A stretch of 64,000 bases of DNA from Peribolospora baueri (lineage: Eukaryota; Basidiomycota; Peribolosporomycetes; Peribolosporales; Peribolosporaceae): NCBI GenBank assembly GCA_029717555.1, contig JAMDHS010000078.1, forward strand, positions 29,613-93,612, read 5' to 3'. Within the stretch, counting starts at the first letter, position 1; each line of letters begins with the position of its first letter. Shown here one piece after another: positions 25,180 through 36,974 of this stretch. The notes below the pieces were generated by a model, which saw only the letters and a list, made by a program, of their open reading frames with translations, had not been told where the DNA came from and did not search any database. The translations under genes were made by a program, and so were the position numbers.

Positions 25180-25411
25180 ACTGAAGGCTCGCGCGTTAAC
25201 CTGCCTCTCATCCGTCCAAGCTTACGTCTTCCCTCCTCATTCCTGGCCCTCCCTTCCTCACCTTCCTTTCCCAGACGATCCTTCCTGTCGTCCGTCCAAC
25301 TCGCTCACTGCTCTTCAGCACATCTGTCTTTGCCCCTCGCTTCCGGAATCCTTTTAACCCCAACGCTACCCGGCGCTCACCCCGCTTCATACACCCTCGT
25401 TTGTCGACACC

Positions 25412-26169
25412 ATGGCCCGCTTCGACCTCGCCCTCCTCACCCTCCTCATCGGCGCTTCCGCCTCCGTCTCCTCGACTGTCCACCCCAACTCCAAGCGCCA
25501 CGCCAGCGCCGTGGCAGCCTATGAGCGCGGCGAGGCTGACTCCACGATCCAGGAGCGCGGCATCATCAACGGAAAGGCCACTTACTTTTACCAGGGGGGT
25601 CAACCCGGTGCTGTGCGTGTCATGGACTATCTGCGTTGAGCTGTTCTCAGAAGTCAGGCCCGCTCGCTGATCAGGTCTTCTGGCTCCCTTCTCCAATCCG
25701 CGCGACGCGCGACGACGAACAACAGTGCGGCAAGGTCCACCCCGACAAAATGCCTCTGGTCGCCATCAGCTCCAAGTCGTTCAACCAGGGTCTCTGCGGC
25801 AAGCAGGTCGAGATCACGTACAAGGGCAAGAAGAAGCAGGCAGTCGTCGCTGACGAGGTGAGCCCTCGGTCCGGTTCCTGGTTCGGTCTGTCGTCTGGAC
25901 CGGCGTCTGCGCCCATCGTGGAGCGGTAACGTCCCAGTACTTGCGGAACGTTGCAGTCACTGACTCGCCACATCACCTTCGTCACGCCTCCCCGCCTGTC
26001 TGCCCTTCCGCTTTCGCGCTCGCTCCCTCAAAAGTGCCCTCCGTGCGAGGCGAACCACATCGACCTTTCCACCGGCGCCTTCGAGGCCCTCGCCTCGATG
26101 GTCCTCGGCGAGATCGACATCCAGTGGCAATACCTCACTAAAGAGGAGAAGACGTCTCGGACAGGATGA
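25412..26169 (+). CDS. Small secreted RlpA-like double-psi beta-barrel protein (paralog B)
   Basis: 155 residues from three exons (25412-25612, 25726-25857, 26035-26169), all phase 0. A signal peptide (MARFDLALLTLLIGASASVS) precedes a basic SKR at residues 27-29. The mature part reads KATYFYQGGQPGA, then CGKVHPDKMPLVAIS, GLCGKQVEITYKG, VVADE|CPPCEANHIDLS and GEIDIQWQYL, the same order as paralog A. Intron 1 falls at exactly the same codon as in paralog A. Intron 2, between the DE and CPPC of the conserved motif, is absent from A. The linker after the Kex2 site is longer (an ERG-containing acidic stretch), and the C-terminus has an extra KEEKTSRTG. Tandem duplication with divergence is the simplest history. 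Confidence 0.92.
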
Positions 26170-27379
26170 ACTGAGTTGAACTCGGTCCGGCGACTGGATT
26201 CCAGATCGAGTCGTCATCAACCGTTCATGCGTGTCCACCTTACCCCTTGCCCTTGCCCCACCTGCCCTTTCCTTGTCTTTCCGGGTTCCCGATCTTCTAT
26301 GCTTCGCCCATTCCATCTTGTCACACGTCTATTCTTGCCCACACTTCTCTCCTCACTTCTTTTGCTCTTTCCCCACCGCAAACGCGGTGGCGGACCGGCG
26401 CCCAGGTCGTCGATGTTTTTTCCCCCGCTTCTGACCTTCTATATAGCTACGTTTGAGCTACTCCCTCTTGGATTGCTTCTGAATGGCTCTTTCTTCCCTT
26501 CTCCGTTCTCGTCGCACGGCCGCCACAGAGCCCGACTAGGGCGGGGATGAGGTCGAGTTGGACGGCGCCGTGCCGTGTGCTCCACTTACACACCATGCGC
26601 TCCTCTCTGCCTTGAAACGCCTCGCCGGCGGATAAGGCGTAGAAGAGGGAGGCCGTTCGCTCGCTCAAGGTCCGAGGCTCGCTCTCTGGAGAGACGGGTG
26701 GATCCATCGAAAACAACAACCTGCCTCGCACGTGAAAGAAAGCTCATGGTGCGCCGGACGGCGACCGGACAAGGAACATGAGAACCGCAGCGACGAGGAA
26801 GATACTGTCGATCGACTAAGGACGTGGTACGTGTGTGTTTCTTCGTCAGAGCTAAAAGACACGTTTCCCCGGCGACTAGGGAAGCGACAGGGCGGCAGCA
26901 GGAGGGAGAGAAGTAAACAAGTCTCTAGAAGTTGACTTAGCGGACGTGTCGCGACGCGTCTCGTGTAAATTTGCGGTCGAGCACTCTCCAACAGCCTGAC
27001 CGTTCGCTCGAGTACGGGCACACTTCATCTGCTTCGACTCGCCGGACAGGTTGCCTATATCAAGCGTGTGTAAAGGCAGCGGCCAGTACCCCGATCAAGG
27101 CTAACAGTCACCTTGAGGGCCCACAGCGCCTTACTCGTTTCTCCTTTTCTCCTGCTAGCTGACCACCAGTCCAGTCCTCGCCCTTCTTGCTGTTCGCACG
27201 TTGCTTTCTAGGTTAGAGCGCGAGGGCCGGCTCATAGCCAATCTCTCGTCGTTTTTGCCTCATCCTTTCGTCTCATCTCTACTGCTGCAGTGCCTCAACT
27301 TTCTTCGCCTTCAGGGCTCCATTTGACGATCATCTAACCCAGTATTGTCGGCAGTAGCCTGACGACTCGGGGTGCTCAA
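26170..27379. other. Intergenic, no supported gene
   Basis: 1.2 kb downstream of the secreted-protein pair. Short open frames only. The last 200 bp are pyrimidine-rich and probably the leader of the next gene. Confidence 0.5.
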
Positions 27380-28805
27380 ATGGACGGTCCCCACGACGAG
27401 CTCTCCGACGATGACAGCTGCTACAGCGATCCCATTTCCTTGCAAGGCCTCTCCCCCGTCAGCGAGTCCAACGACGAGCCTGTCTTTTTCCCAAGGGAGA
27501 CCTGGTATGACAGCCCGCTCGTCCGAACCACCGCCGTCTTTGGGACCGATTCCGACCGACGCCGGCTGGATGGTTTCGCCCTGAACAGCAGGGCCGCAGG
27601 CGATGCGAGGGCAAGGGTCAGGAGAATGGCAGGTGCCTTGGAGGAGACGCCGGTGAGTCCTTGCGAGCGATTTGTATATTTTGGTAGGCCCTTGAGTCTA
27701 CCAGGATGTCTCCTGGCGACTCATGAATGTCCTGACACTGCAGGAAGGGCTGACTCTCAACCGACCATACCTTCGTACTCATCAGACCCCGTGTCTTCAC
27801 CGCCCACCGACATACTTTTCCCCCGTTCGCTCCTTGCAATGCAATGCGGAAAGGGCCACCGCTGGGGTCCTGCGCGCCGACAGATCGCCCATCGCCGACG
27901 GCGGCTTGCCATCGTCCGCCTCCGACCCCTATCTTCTCCCGTCTCAGCTCCCAATGCTACGTGCTTCTCCGCCCGCACCGGTGTCTCGGACCCATCCTAG
28001 TCCCGATTCGCTGTTTCCCGCGCACCAAGACAGATATCGGCCCAAGTCGCCATCGCCCCTCAAATCCGGCACCTTCTCCCCCACTTTCGCAGACGTCGCC
28101 GCCCTCGAGGCGGCCATCGGCGTCATGGTCGACCGTTCTCCCGTCTCCAATAGACCCAGGGTATCGCAGAGTACTGCTCTCGAGGCGGACGCACAGCAGC
28201 TACTAAGCTTCTCGTGCTACGCTGCTGAAAACAGTGGCAACCATGAGAGCTCGGTTCGAGGTCGGACGATGGACCGCAAAGCCGACTTACAGGAGCGGAC
28301 CGTTTGGTGGCTCAACCGCCATGCCGACGGTGTTGGATCCGCCAAGACGCTGGGTGCGGCTGCGGCCGCGGAGAAGAGCGGCCATGGCCGCTGGAAAGGC
28401 TCTCGTCGCCCGTGCTCGCTCCCAAGCCACGCTGCCCGCCTTGACGACCGTGGATCGAATGGGCGTGTCGACGACGTCGGCGACAACGATACAGCCAAAC
28501 GTGATGATGCCTCTGGCCATGTCTGCGACAATGGCGATGCACAGTCGGATCGCTCCGCCGGCTCCGCCGGCGCCGAGGCTGATGCTAACGAGGGAAAAGG
28601 CGACGACAATGATAGCCCGATTCATTTGGCGGGACAACGAGATGGGCTTGGCCAGGGTAGAGTAGGCACCTTGCCCAGTGAGGGTACCAGCAGAAGGCGA
28701 CATGCAGGACAGGAGAGTGCCTCTCCTCTGATACATTTTCCGGCTTTAGCAGTGCAAGACGACTCTGTCCCAGGGATGCCTGTGTTCCTTGCAGGCGCAG
28801 TCCGG
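27380..28805 (+). CDS. Unrecognised disordered protein, N-terminal part
   Basis: Two exons are supported by phase: 27380-27652 (91 codons) and 27744-28805 (354 codons), both phase 0, with donors GTGAGTCC and GTGAGTGG. The product starts MDGPHDELSDDDSCYSDPIS and is acidic and Ser/Pro-rich. A short helical motif AALEAAIGVMVDRSP (DNA 28098-28143) recurs in the gene at 56.2 kb. After it the frame becomes Asp/Ala/Gly-rich. No known domain was recognised. It may continue into the next feature as one long gene: after a pyrimidine-rich gap an acceptor near 29088 opens a frame reading RRRSSSSVVIADDLDSS. The antisense strand of 28287-28736 is also open and hydrophobic, so the coding strand there is not fully certain. 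Confidence 0.45.
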
Positions 28806-29163
28806 GTGAGTGGAGAGCGCCGCCACGCATCGCTTCAACCGATCCTCGTCCGGAGAAGGAAGGCCGCTGTCAGTCATTTCCCTTTCACCCCTCCTCCCCA
28901 TCCTTGTCCTCGGGTTTTCCCGTCCCCATTTCCTCTTCGCTCCCTCTCTACCCGACCCCCCTTCTCTTCTCCGATCATCCCAGTCTTTCTGCTCTTTCAC
29001 CCCTCTCTTTCGTCGGACTTTCATCGCGCAGGTTTTCTCTCCTCCCTTCTTTCGTTCGCTACGCTTCCCTTTTTTCTTTTCCAAACCAGCGGCGCAGGTC
29101 GTCGTCGAGTGTGGTCATCGCAGACGATCTGGACTCGTCTTGCGTCACCTTTCACCCTTCGTC

Positions 29164-32100
29164 ATGGGTCGCTCCACGGTCTCTCCTTTTGTCCGCTTTG
29201 CGTTCCTTTTTTTTCTATCGATGGCTCTCGATGAGCAGATCGAAAACACTCCGGCTTCCGCGGACCGTTGCGGATCACAGACACTAACACTCTCTTTTTG
29301 TCTCTTAATCGATCCCCGTCATTATCCCCCCCGCTGCCGCTGGTCTGTTGACTGGGTCGTTTTAAACGCTCCGTCTCTACTCTCCTTCCTACCTTTCCAC
29401 CATAACCAACCCTGCTGTCGACCTGACCTGTTCACCGCTGCTCGACGCACCTGTGTTCGTGCTCATCGGCTCCCTCGGTCCCATCTGGTAACGCGCTTCC
29501 GTCGGGCTCGGCTCTGTCTTTGTTCTCTCGTCAACCCCTCTTCGGTCTGCTTCCTTATCTCAACCGATCATCTCGCCTTGGACGTGCACTTTGCCATATC
29601 TCGTCGACTCGCTTTTTGGTCTCGCAAGCAGCAGTCTGTTCTCGGCAAAGGTGCCGGTCTCTCGGCCTCCAACCTTGAACCTGCTCGTCCGTCCGCCGTC
29701 TTTATCTCCCCAAAGGCAGCTTCGGCCCCATTAACTAGCTTCTCGGAGGACAGCGACGACAAGGTGATAGTCGAAAACGTCCCCACCCCTCCCGCCCCAC
29801 CCTCGCTCTACATCAAAAGCAAAGGTCAGATTGTAGGCGCTGAGCTCCTGCTGATGGCTCGCGAATCCTCCGATTGGGTGACTCAGCGCGAGAGCCTGGA
29901 GACTAGGACCACCGTCACTGCTGGTCTCGCTGAAGACACCGATACGAAGGACGATGCGAACAGTTCGAGACTGATCAAGCCGGACAGCGCGTCCGTCGCC
30001 AGCACGACTGGCGAAAGTGGTGCCCTGGGATTGGTCCACGCTACCAGGACGTTAGAAAACGACGACGATGGTGGGGCTCGCGTCGTTCGTGGCCTCCCGG
30101 ACGTCAGCGCCCCTCAGCGCTCTCGGCTCAAGGTTTCGGTGGCTGATAGTCGCGACGACCATGGGAGGGCGGCTTCCGTTGCACCAAGCCCAGTGGAGAT
30201 GCGGCCAATCTCTGTGTCGCGTAGGAGGTTGGGCAGTCACCGCTCTAACAGGAGCCGCTCCGTCAGCAACGGGGCGGTTCCCAAAACAATTATCTCCAAT
30301 TCTATTTCCGACGAGGAACTGAAGGAAGTAGAAATAGCCTACGCAAAGTTCATGGCTCTCGACAAGGCGTTCCGAACCCCTGCTAAGGAATCGTCTCTGA
30401 TAAGAGACCGTCAAGGGATGCCGGATGTGAACGACGTTCAGGACAATACTCAAGAGGATAGAATCGGAAAACTCGTTGCGGGAGAGCTTAAGGTGAGGCA
30501 TGTTCCCTAATGAGGACGTGACGCGGCAACGGGCTCTTTGGTGACTTCGGTTTGCTGAGCTGCAGGCTTCCTCTCTTTTGTCTTGCAGAAATTTCACGAC
30601 CACGTCGCCTTGAACCGTACTGTGGAGTGCGCACGTCGGCGCTGTGCGAGTGAGCTCCATCTGTGGTCTGTCCCTCGTGAAGAAGTGGGACGTGAACATC
30701 AAGCTTCGGTCAACGACGGCGATGACTATCAGCACTCGGCTCGATCTATAAATAGTCATATCAACAGCGTATCTGTAGGCAAAACGAGCCGAGTGCGCCG
30801 TGGGAGTGGGAATGTGGGCGTCCGCAGTCTCCGAGGTAGTCTCAAACGCGACATCAGCCCGTTCTTCTCCCCTGGTGGGGGATTACCCTCGACGCTTCCC
30901 AATACGGACTTGGATGATGCTTTCGAGGATGACGATCGGCACAAAGCAGCGTCCGGAGTCCAGCATCATCCGTGCTCCACAATCGTGGCCGCGAACACGC
31001 TGGAAGTCGATGCGCCTACCCAGGACACGGAGAACTCTTTTGCAGAGACGCTGTTTGACAATGATCTTGGCCTTTGTCTAGAGACGGACGGAATCCGGTA
31101 TTCCGCCACGTCTCCTTCGCTTAGTATTTATGGTTGTCCTCCAGACGACGGTGTCAGCAACTGGGACGTTTGCGCGAGGACGCGCCTAGATCCGATTTCC
31201 CGCGTCCGCGACTGGGTCGGCCATCAAGGCTTGCCCGGCCCACGCTCGCCGCACTCGGTTGCCAAAAACGAGCGGAGAATGAGCTCGAGTGGATCGTGTA
31301 TCGTCTTCCCAGAGGAGAGGGAGATCCAGCTCGAGCGGGCACAGCAACAGTCCGTCTTTGCACGCTTCCAGAGGCCGCTCGTTGGCGGGGAGGCTTCCAA
31401 ATACCAGGGCCATCTCGCGGACAGAGCAACAGGTCGGAATGACCTGCACAATGTTCCTCCCGGCGCTGTTGAAGGGTGGGTCTCCGGCATGGAGCTATCG
31501 TCCTCGGCAAGTCGTGATTTGGAAGACGGAGAACACAAACAGGAGTTATCCCCCGCCAAATCGAGGTCGGGCCAGCTCCTCGCCAGTATGTTCTACCATC
31601 TTCCTGCCCGCTTGCTGCACATGTCGCCTCGCAAGGGAGGTTCGCACGTGTGGCACCTACCGGACGGGCGGTCTGAGCTGGTGCCGAGTCCGCTGTCGAA
31701 CTTGTCCAGCCCTTTCTTCGACTCGGAGGACGATAATGAGGACGGGTACGTTTGGAGTCACCCTGGAAATGCCGACACGGGCAACTCTCGTGGACCCCTT
31801 CCTTCGTGGCGCGGTCGCGTGTCCAGTCCCATCGACAGACTATCGACGCCGGATCTCGTTGACCAGTCCCGTCTCCGACGAGGTGCAGTCCCGGACGAGG
31901 GGCCAGGGAAGCTTGTCGGGGAGCTTGTCGGGCGAGACCAAGAGACTGGTGCTCTCCCTTCCGCCTCGCCCTCCAACAAGTTGCGGAAGCGCCGTAGCAA
32001 GAGTCTGAATGCGGCTGATCAGCCTCACTCAAGTTTTGGACTCTTTGGTCTCAACTTGTTCGGGCACTACGTCCACCACCGGAACAAGGAAACGGTGCAG

Positions 32101-32310
32101 GTGAGGTCCGAGGAGGGTGACGCGCGCAGGGACGGGGGTCGGAGGCAGAGGTCGCGCGAGCGCCGTTTGGACCGCCATTCGGCCGCTGCCATGGCTCGTG
32201 GGTTGGCGAGCCTCGACTTACGGGTGCTTCCCGGGGACGATTGTGATGATTTGGAGTGCGGTTTGGAGGATGAAGGAGAACATGTCTGTGGCGCTGCACG
32301 GTGCCTTTAG
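29164..32310 (+). CDS. Unrecognised large Ser/Arg-rich protein
   Basis: Coding support is good from about 29,640 to 32,310 and weak before that. The frame ends one exon at 30492 (LKVAG-type sequence, donor GTGAGG), splices to 30589 in phase 0 and runs 574 codons to the stop at 32310. Visible pieces are GQIVGAELLLMARESSDW, SISDEELKEVEIAYAKFMAL, KFHDHVALNRTVECARRRC and LLASMFYHLPARLLHMSPRK. A basic KLRKRRSKSLN could be a nuclear signal. Much of the protein is predicted disordered by composition. The true start is unknown: no ATG occurs between 29231 and about 29853 in any plausible exon. That favours either a start at 29164/29221 or fusion to the upstream gene across an intron of several hundred bases. 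No function is proposed. Confidence 0.45.
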
Positions 32311-32785
32311 TTCTTCAGCTGGTGGTGACTGTGAAACCGAGTTGGCTCCCGAACGACTCGACGGTTCTCCGAATATGAGGACTCTCTGAGAACTCTCAGC
32401 GTGGTACCCGACTCGCAGTCCTCATTCACCATCTGGTAGCCAGACGATTTGCCATCTGCAGTAGCTGAAACGGTGATGAAAATAGACAAAGACATTGACA
32501 GGCGGAGCAAGTATCTACGTTGTATATACACAGGCACAATATGTATGGACGGGGGAACGAGCTCGACGTCGAGCGCCTAGGAATCCGCGAGGGGAAGGCG
32601 TCGGAAGGTCGGCGCGGATCTCCGGCGCGGCTCTCGGCACCGACTTCAAGCGATCGCCGGCTGATCATCATCCCCGCGTTTCGTTCGACCTTGCTCGATC
32701 CCGCATCGCTCCGCTTGGCCCTGTTCGCAGCACCGACACGCACGTCGACGACGTTCTCGTTGACCCGGAGCAGGAGCTGGCCAGC
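32311..32785. other. Intergenic, promoter of the CoA-transferase gene
   Basis: 475 bp; the frame upstream of the ATG at 32786 stays open but has no better start. Nothing else supported. Confidence 0.4.
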
Positions 32786-35308
32786 ATGCGTCCCTCTGTG
32801 ACTTCCTTCATCCACCCAGTCGCTCTCGCCTGCTCCAGGGCAGCACGCTCGTCGGCGCACCCGTCGGCACGTCGTCTTGTCCCACCGCCAACCGGCTACA
32901 GTCTCACCTTCCCGCGAAGCAGACAGCGAGACCACGTAGCAGCGGCAGGTCCAGGATCGAAATGGTTACTTCGACCGTACTCGACGGAAACGCCGCCCAC
33001 CCGTCCAGCGGACAAGATGCCCGAGCCGAGCATTCCACCGCCGCTGGAGGGCATCCGGGTGCTCGACCTGACGAGGGTGTTGGCGGGACCCTATGCGACT
33101 ATGGTGAGCCAGGGCGAATCGAAAATGGAAGGTCTTCCGTTTCATTTCACTACCTGGAAACCTCACTTTCATCGCTCCGCTTTCAACACAGCTCTTGGCA
33201 GACTTAGGGTAGGTGGACGGACGACGTTCTGTGAAACGTCTCGTTCCAAGTACGACTAGGTACCTGCTCACGAGGCCGCGCTCCTTTTTACCGTGCATTC
33301 CATCCTTTTCTAGCGCAGATGTGATCAAAGTCGAGAACCCGAAAGGCGGAGATGACACCAGTGAGGAGAAGGCCCTTTCTGATCCAACCGGTCGCTTCTG
33401 ACCAATGAGTTTCGGCATTCCTGATGTCCCGCTCTTCGCCCCTTCGCCCCTACAGGATCCTGGCTCCCCCCCTTCGCACCAACACTTCCCGCCTCCGATC
33501 TCTCACAACACGGCCCTCGTCCGGCTCATTGGGACAAGCTACCTCCCGAGTCAGCCTATTTTCTCAGCGTCAACCGGAACAAGCGTTCCGTCACTGTCGA
33601 CCTCAAGAGTTCTGAGGGCCTCAACGTTGTCCACGAACTCGTAAAGCGTGCTGACGTGGTTGTGGAGAATTATCTGCCTGGGTGAGTCGTCTCAACCTTT
33701 GCGGGGCTCTTAGAAGATTAGAATTTTAGAAAGAAGCTTCAGTCGCTAAGGTTTTGGCACACTGCTCCCTTATCGGCATGTAGCAAACTCGGCAAGATGG
33801 GCCTGGGATATGAAGACTGCAAAGCACTGAATCCTTCAATCATTTACGCCAGCATCACGGGTAAGGCTCCTCCTCGTCCGCTGCGTTCTCCTGTTCTCTA
33901 CAATACTGAGCCGTCCACTCGGTGGTTTGCTGACAACATGTATTGGTAATATCTCTCACCAAGGCTACGGACAGACTGGGCCGTATGCTAACGCCGCTGG
34001 TTACGACGTGATGTGAGCCATCTCTTTTCCCGTCTACTCTTCATTACGGTCAGTCTACCGTCGACTGATCGTCCATGCTTATCTTGCCTCTTCTCCACTC
34101 TGCCTAGCATTGCCGCCGACGCGGGCCTCTTCCACATCACCGGCGAACCGGACCGTCCTCCCGTGAAGGTCGGCGTGGCGATGACGGATCTGACCACCGG
34201 CCTTTACACCCAGTCGGCTATCATGGCCGCTCTATTGGGACGATCCAAGACCGGGAAAGGCGTCCATATCGACGCGAGCTTGTTCGAGAGTCAGGCGAGT
34301 GGAGTTATATATTTAACTTGTTTGAGAAGAAGAAGAGCGATTTGCCGGCGGCCTTCCTTACCGATCGTGGTAGCTTCCCCTACCGCCCGCCCACCTTTTG
34401 CAGATTGCATCGCTCGCGAACATTGGTAGCAACTATCTCATTGCGGGGCAAGAGGCCACCCGTCAAGGTACCGCTCATCCTAGCATCGTGCCTTATCAAG
34501 TCTTCCCCACTAAGGATGGCTTTATGATGCGTACGTGGACCATCACGGTTTTCCCTCTCTGTGGAAGCGCTGAAGTATTGATGCGCCAAGCGTTTTCAAT
34601 CACTTTCTTTTCCTATTCCAGTCGGTGCTGGAAACGACGGGCAGGTAGGTTGACTTCGTCGTCGGCCGCCTCATCCCCTCCTTGCTCGCATCGCTGCGGT
34701 ACTTGGGGTTATATATATGCTCACATTGTCTCATTACCACCCCACGTTCCTTTACCCCTGCAGTTCAAGACTCTCTCCAAGCTCATCGGCCAACCCGACC
34801 TCTCCGTCTCCCCCGACTACGCCACTAACACTGCCCGCGTAGCGAATCGCAAAATCCTCATCCCCTTGCTCTCCGAAGCTTTCCGCACTAAAACAACAGA
34901 AGAGTGGATCAAACTCATCGACGGCAAGATCCCCGTTGCACCAATTAGAGACATCCAGGGCACGTTCAACCACCCTCAGGCTGTGGCGAGGGGCGTGAGC
35001 GTCGAGGTCGACCATCCCAGAGCGGGTCGGATCAAGATAGCCAGTCCCGCTGTGAGGTATGGGGAGGGAAAGATGAAGGTACGTACATAAACTCGGCTTG
35101 GCCCCTTCCTTTTCCCATTCCATCAAGCCGCCATGCGACGATGGCCTTTCTGCTCACGTTCCCTCGTCTCTTCCTCGCCGTCGAAACGAAATTGCAGGTC
35201 ACTCGTCCACCGCCTGTCCTTGGTCAACACACGGACGAAATCCTAAAAGACGAACTAGGGTATACTGAGGAACAGATCACCGCCCTGCGCGAGTCGGGCT
35301 CGATTTGA
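32786..35308 (+). CDS. Mitochondrial family III CoA-transferase (CaiB/BaiF; SUGCT-like)
   Basis: Transfers CoA between acyl-CoA and a free acid; the closest characterised relative by motif is succinyl-CoA:glutarate CoA-transferase. The start at 32786 ([12 protein letters not shown] at -3) gives an Arg/Ser-rich presequence, suggesting mitochondria. The domain begins [21 protein letters not shown] 17-nt micro-exon (33192-33208) supplies LLADLG, joining [16 protein letters not shown] at 33314. Then come [57 protein letters not shown], the catalytic-Asp element [13 protein letters not shown] and [14 protein letters not shown]. The C-terminal part includes [17 protein letters not shown] and [11 protein letters not shown], ending in SGSI. 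About 10 exons. Convergent with TRP4. Confidence 0.9.
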
Positions 35309-35603
35309 TTTTCTTTTCGACCGCTTGTAGATCGGATGGACAGGGTATAGCACAAGATCAGAAAAGGCTAGAGAATGGAGGATTTGATTGGGATCCTTTT
35401 TTTCTCCCCATTTGGACGTGGAGTGGAAGCTACCTCTATGCATTGCTTTAAGTGTCCAAAGGAACACAAAAGAGACGTGTACGAGATGGAACAGTACGAA
35501 ATGCCATGCTGCGCGTGGAAAGTCGTCTCGCAGACCGCTCGTGCATTCCTTCCGTTCCCATCATACAGTTCAGGCCCCACAGGCCCCCTCCCTTCCCGTG
35601 CGC

Positions 35604-36974
35604 TCAAGCCGTTGCTCCAGGCTCGCCCTTGACAGTCACACAAGCTGCCCTAAACTTGTCCAGCGCTTTCCTAGCTCCGCCCTCGTCCATGCTCTTCCTC
35701 GCCATCTCGACGCCATCAGGCAGCGTCTTGGCCTTGTCGGCGACGAGGAGGAGCGCGGCAGCGTTCATGAGCGTGTAGTTCTTGAGCGCTTCGATGTTCG
35801 CCTCCGCTGGCACGGGTGGAAGGTTGAGTGCGTCCGATGGGGAGGGGCGAGGAGAGGAGAGAAGGCGAAGGAGGATAGCGGCGTTCTGAGTAGGTTCGTA
35901 AGACTTTACGTTGGAAAGCGGGCAGGACGGCAGGTTGAAGGAGGATGGGCTGATCACAAAGTGGGTAATGACGCCCCTTTCCACTTGCCAGACCTAGTCG
36001 TCCGAGGAGCGCCAAGAGGGGTGCCGGATAGGACGAACGAACCGTCGTCAGTGCGTGAAGAAACAAGAAACGCCTAAGCCAGAAAAATGCGACGCACATC
36101 CGTCTCTCCTGCGGGCGAGATCTCGTCCAATCCTTCTCTCCCACAGACGACCCACGCCTTCTCCACATTGGCCATTTTCAAGCTGTCCGCGAACACGGGT
36201 CCGAGCTGCGCCGAATGAACGCCCATGATGGCACGCTTCGGTCTGGCCGGGTTGATGAGTGGACCGATGATGTTGAAGATGGTAGGGAAGCCAAGCGTTC
36301 GGCGTATCGGAGCCATCGGGGCGAGGGCAGTTTGGTAGAGGGGAGCGAAGAGAAAGACGAAGGGAGACGTGGGGAGCACGGCGGGTAGAGCGGTGGGCGG
36401 CAGGGTCAAGAGAGGGATGGAGAGGGAGAGGAGAAGATCTGCGGAGCCTGAGGTCGACGAGGCGGCCTTGCTGCCGTGCTGAGAGATGGACGGGAGTCGG
36501 GTGGAGGGCAAAAGGTAAGCCAATGGAACAGGAAAAAAAACTGCTGGATAGGAGGTCGATGGAGATGCAAATATTCACCTTGCAGATCCGACATCCTGCA
36601 CCTGCGACGACGATAGCTGCGGTGGTGGACACATTGTACGTATCATGGCCGTCTCCTCCGGTACCGACGATATCCAGCGCCCCTACTTCGCCGTCTTCAT
36701 CTTTAGGCAGGTCGACCTTGTGCGACTTCTGAAGGAGCACGTCCGCCGCCGTGGCGAGCGTGTCCGCTTTGAAATCTAGTCCATGAAGCTTGAGGGAGGT
36801 AAGAAAGGATGCGATCTGGACGGGCGCTGCCGTATCGGAGACATAGGAGGGTTCGACGATGTAAGAGAAAGCGGCGCGTACGTCGTCTACGGTGAAGCCA
36901 TCTGGGGTGAGGATGAGCTTGCGGAGCAAGACTTTGAATGTGTCTGTGGTGAGCGCGGGTGCGTTGGAGGTCAT
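35604..36974 (-). CDS. TRP4: Anthranilate phosphoribosyltransferase (tryptophan biosynthesis)
   Basis: Transfers phosphoribosyl from PRPP to anthranilate, the second step toward tryptophan, in the cytosol. It starts [10 protein letters not shown] at 36974 (A at -3). The N-terminal helical domain is followed by the PRPP loop GTGGDG (residues 104-109), with [17 protein letters not shown]. After an intron come [16 protein letters not shown] (equivalent to the KHGNRAASS-type motif), [11 protein letters not shown] and [15 protein letters not shown], then [11 protein letters not shown] second intron precedes the last exon, which holds [13 protein letters not shown] and ends GEPGATA. A Leu/Pro-rich insert ([25 protein letters not shown]) fits the family helix before HP. 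Three exons and normal length. Divergent from nothing coding nearby. Confidence 0.94.

Noticed and set aside
28217-28609. Possible transposon fragment in the orphan locus
   Set aside because: No terminal repeats, no transposase or reverse-transcriptase motif; composition explains the open frames.
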